Assembly (NCBI GenBank): GCA_021817185.1
Contig: JAKAVU010000026.1
Coordinates: forward strand, 1-15,240
DNA: 15,240 nt
From: a bacterium
GTDB taxonomy: Bacteria > Chloroflexota > Dormibacteria > UBA8260 > Bog-877
Direction of reading: 5' to 3'
This document shows positions 13,449-15,240 of this stretch, in pieces. Numbering within the stretch: position 1 is the first letter of the stretch; every line of letters begins with the position of its first letter. The translations under genes were made by a program, and so were the position numbers. The notes beneath the pieces were generated by a model that had not been told where the DNA came from, made no database searches, and was given only the letters and a program-made list of their open reading frames with translations.

Positions 13449-14861
13449 CTAGCGCCGAACTAGCCAGCGCAGGCGACGCGCCTGCTGGAGCCCGGCCTCG
13501 GCAGCCGCCTTGCCAACTGACGTCGAGTAGGTTGGGTAGATGTGAACCAAGTTGTAGACGGCATCTATCTTGAGCCGCTGTGAGATCGCCAGGGCCAGCT
13601 CATGGATCGTCTCCCCGGCACCGGGAGCGAGAATGTGGGCACCCACCAGCCGCCGTCCCGCAGTGATCAGCACCACCTCTCCGTCGGTGGCAGAGTCAGC
13701 CCTGGCCCGGTCGGAGTGGATCAGCTGGGAGCGCCAGACCTCAACCTTGCGCTGGGTCGCCTTCGCCTCGGACACGGTTAGTCCCGCATGCGCCAGCTGG
13801 GGGTCGGTGAAGGTGCACCACGGCACCAGCTTCGGGGTTCTTCCCCGGCCCGGGAAGAACATGCCCCGCAGGGCCTGCACCGCCTCGTAGCCAGCGGAGT
13901 GGGTGAAGAGATAGCGCCCCGTGACATCACCGCAGGCATAGATGCTCTTCACCGCGGTGCGCAGGCTGCGGTCCACCGCGATCCCCGCACGGCCCACCTG
14001 GACTCCCACCTCCTCGAGCCCCAGGCCGTCCACATTCGGCCTGCGCCCGGTGCCAAGGAAGATCTCCTGCCCCCCCCAGCTGCGTCTTTGCCCACCGACC
14101 ATCCCGGTGACGGTCTTGCCGTCATCGTCGGACCGGACGCCGTCGATTTGCACTCCGGTCTCGATCACGACTCCTTCCCGGCGGAGCATCGCCACCAGGG
14201 TGGCCACCAACTCCGGCTCTTCCCGGGGCGCGATCTGGTCAGCCACCTCCAGCACCGTGACCTCTGCGCCCAAGCGGCGCATCCCCTGGGCCAGCTCGAG
14301 CGAGATCGGACCCCCTCCGACGAAGATCAGGCTGCCAGGGACACGATCCAGCTGAAAGAAGGTCTCGCTGGTGATGAAGCCGACGTCCTGCAGACCGGGG
14401 ATGGGTGGCACGGCGGGGCGACTGCCGGTGCAGACGAGGATGAAGCGAGTCTCGATCAGCCTGCCGCCGACAGAGACCGTGTGCGGCCCAACCAGTCGGG
14501 CTGGCGCGCCGACGATAACTTCGGCGCCGGTCCGCCGCAGCCGCTCGGGATCATCATCGGTCGCGGCGATCTCGGCCTGGACCCGCGCGATGCGGTTCCA
14601 GATCGTGGGCAGATCCAGCACCGGCTCGGCGGACGTGATGCCAAATCGATTTGCGGTGCGGATCGTCTGAGCGGCGCCGGCCGCCGCCAGCAGGGTCTTG
14701 CTGGGCACGCAGCCGGTCCAGAGGCAGTCGCCGCCGACTCGGGAACTCTCCACCGCGACCGTCCGAAGCCCTAACTGGCCGGCGAAGTCGGCCGCCACGA
14801 TACCGGCTGATCCGAGACCGATGATGACCAGGTCGTAGTCGGGTCGCGAGCGCCTACCCAT
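13449..14861 (-). CDS. FAD-dependent pyridine nucleotide-disulfide oxidoreductase, MerA/Lpd-like
   Basis: A 470-aa flavoprotein moving electrons from NAD(P)H to a disulfide or another acceptor. It has FAD fold LVIIGLGSAGIVAA (Gly15-Gly20), redox disulfide Cys46/Cys51 in GGDCLWTGCVPSKTLL, NAD(P)-binding LIFVGGGPISLELAQ, and ACGDVTGRYLFTHSAGYEA. The C-terminal dimerisation domain ends with HIYPTYST (440-447). Lipoamide dehydrogenases have HPTxxE here; this protein has Tyr442 and Thr447 instead of the catalytic His and Glu, more like mercuric-reductase relatives. It lacks both the N-terminal HMA domain and the C-terminal Cys pair of true MerA. AAGGAGGA lies about 10 bases before the ATG. The substrate is unknown; a low-molecular-weight disulfide or quinone is possible. 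Confidence 0.92.
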   Translation of the reverse strand: MGRRSRPDYDLVIIGLGSAGIVAADFAGQLGLRTVAVESSRVGGDCLWTGCVPSKTLLAAAGAAQTIRTANRFGITSAEPVLDLPTIWNRIARVQAEIAATDDDPERLRRTGAEVIVGAPARLVGPHTVSVGGRLIETRFILVCTGSRPAVPPIPGLQDVGFITSETFFQLDRVPGSLIFVGGGPISLELAQGMRRLGAEVTVLEVADQIAPREEPELVATLVAMLRREGVVIETGVQIDGVRSDDDGKTVTGMVGGQRRSWGGQEIFLGTGRRPNVDGLGLEEVGVQVGRAGIAVDRSLRTAVKSIYACGDVTGRYLFTHSAGYEAVQALRGMFFPGRGRTPKLVPWCTFTDPQLAHAGLTVSEAKATQRKVEVWRSQLIHSDRARADSATDGEVVLITAGRRLVGAHILAPGAGETIHELALAISQRLKIDAVYNLVHIYPTYSTSVGKAAAEAGLQQARRLRWLVRR

Positions 14862-14895
14862 TAGGTTGCAATCCTCCTTCCGCGCCGTACCAAGC

Positions 14896-15147
14896 TCACA
14901 GTTCCGGCCGGGAGTCGATCTGGGGTTCCATGAGGCTGGCCACCGCAGGGTCTGTCGCAGCCAGCCCCCAGCGGCCCGGGAATCCGGTGAGAGTCACCGC
15001 AATGCCGCCTGAGCGCGGCGCCCAGGCGGCGGGGAGGATGTCATCGACGCAGAACAGGCCCCCGGCCGTGTCGGTCATGGCGTCAGGCCCGCGGCTGGAT
15101 CTTGGTCGACGCCCGGGGCATGGGAGGCTCTTCAGCTCACAGCGCAT
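14896..15147 (-). CDS. Possible small hypothetical protein
   Basis: An 83-aa open frame from ATG 15147, or 89 aa from TTG 15165, which would overlap the stop of the partial methyltransferase (TTGA). I do not recognise it. The first 30 residues are Arg/Pro-rich; the second half (CVDDILPAAWAPRSGG, then VTLTGFPGRWGLAATDPAV) looks more protein-like. GGGGA sits about 7 bases before ATG 15147. It fills the 300-bp gap between the methyltransferase copy and the flavin reductase on the same strand, so it may be the middle gene of an operon. It could equally be non-coding. Confidence 0.35.
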   Translation of the reverse strand: MRCELKSLPCPGRRPRSSRGPDAMTDTAGGLFCVDDILPAAWAPRSGGIAVTLTGFPGRWGLAATDPAVASLMEPQIDSRPEL

Positions 15148-15161
15148 GCGACTGTCCCCGA

Positions 15162-15240
15162 TCAAGCCTTGATGGCTACGAGGATGGAGTAGCCGAGACG
15201 GCCCTGGCGCACCTCCCGCAGCGCACTGGCGGCCATGTCC
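15162..15240 (-). CDS. C-terminal end of a second SAM methyltransferase, paralogue of the gene at 9116-9916 (partial)
   Basis: The last 25 codons plus stop of a gene entering from the right edge. The peptide begins DMAASALREVRQGRLGYSIL and ends VAIKA. It matches the C terminus of the methyltransferase at 9116-9916 at 21 of 25 residues, and 67 of the last 78 bases are identical, including an unbroken run of 39. The orientation is opposite to the first copy. The stop codon position is equivalent in both, so it is probably a full paralogous gene. Function by analogy: class I SAM methyltransferase. Downstream on the same strand lie a possible small ORF and the flavin disulfide reductase. Confidence 0.85.
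   Translation of the reverse strand, partial: DMAASALREVRQGRLGYSILVAIKA

Noticed and set aside
13449..14861. Mercuric reductase (mer operon) together with the MerR-family gene
   Set aside because: No N-terminal HMA domain, no C-terminal Cys pair, 13 kb from the MerR gene and no merT/merP-like genes.
14980..15006. GGAAT-N18 match and a CGGTGA-3-TCACCG dyad near 14985-14999
   Set aside because: The third promoter element reads ATG rather than GTT, no plus-strand gene follows, and the dyad lies inside a possible minus-strand ORF.
1..15240. CRISPR arrays, insertion sequences, tRNA or rRNA genes
   Set aside because: No regularly spaced repeats, transposase motifs, terminal repeats or tRNA-like folds were seen on reading either strand; a covariance-model search was not possible.

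Overview
This 15.2 kb window is GC-rich bacterial DNA with tightly packed, often overlapping genes. Several features point to a high-GC Gram-positive or a neighbouring uncultured lineage (Actinobacteriota, Dormibacterota or Chloroflexota-like): an ECF sigma factor paired with a zf-HC2 anti-sigma protein, exact SigR/SigH-type promoter matches (GGAAT-N18-GTT), a mycoredoxin-like glutaredoxin, and GTG/TTG starts. The lineage is an inference; no rRNA or tRNA gene was seen.

Region 1 (1-3287) is a metal-efflux locus. A MerR-family regulator (cut by the window edge) and a small CxxC metallochaperone form one operon on the minus strand. They are divergent from an 835-aa P1B-type ATPase. The shared intergenic region holds two related long-spacer MerR-type promoters. 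The ATPase has Tyr-Pro-Cys where Cys-Pro-Cys is usual, and Glu in the GDGIND motif. The regulator has a Cys at the position where Cu(I) sensors carry Ser. The metal served is therefore uncertain.

Region 2 (3288-6048) is a thiol-stress module: an ECF sigma factor, a coupled zf-HC2 anti-sigma protein lacking one expected zinc Cys, a gene-poor stretch of about 925 bp, and a membrane-tethered CPYC glutaredoxin. Exact GGAAT-N18-GTT promoters precede both the sigma factor and the glutaredoxin, and each would give a leaderless or nearly leaderless transcript. This suggests an autoregulated SigR-like circuit.

Region 3 (6199-11552) is the most interesting part, a run of five plus-strand genes: an AhpC/TSA-like peroxiredoxin, a CDP-alcohol phosphatidyltransferase-like membrane protein, a Cys-rich radical SAM enzyme of the MJ0619/Tes (tetraether lipid synthase) family, a class I SAM methyltransferase, and a CrtI/PYROXD2-like FAD oxidoreductase. 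The middle three are joined by 4-bp stop/start overlaps. Together they look like a membrane-lipid modification operon: headgroup chemistry, radical chain coupling or alkylation, methylation and redox tailoring. The family calls are well supported; the lipid role is inferred.

Region 4 (11698-15240) holds a two-domain PRC-barrel protein, convergent with a DinB-like protein that carries an N-terminal pentapeptide-like stretch. A minus-strand group follows, entering from the right edge: the last 25 codons of a second copy of the methyltransferase (39 identical bases with the first copy, inverted orientation), a possible small hypothetical protein, and a MerA/Lpd-like flavin disulfide reductase.
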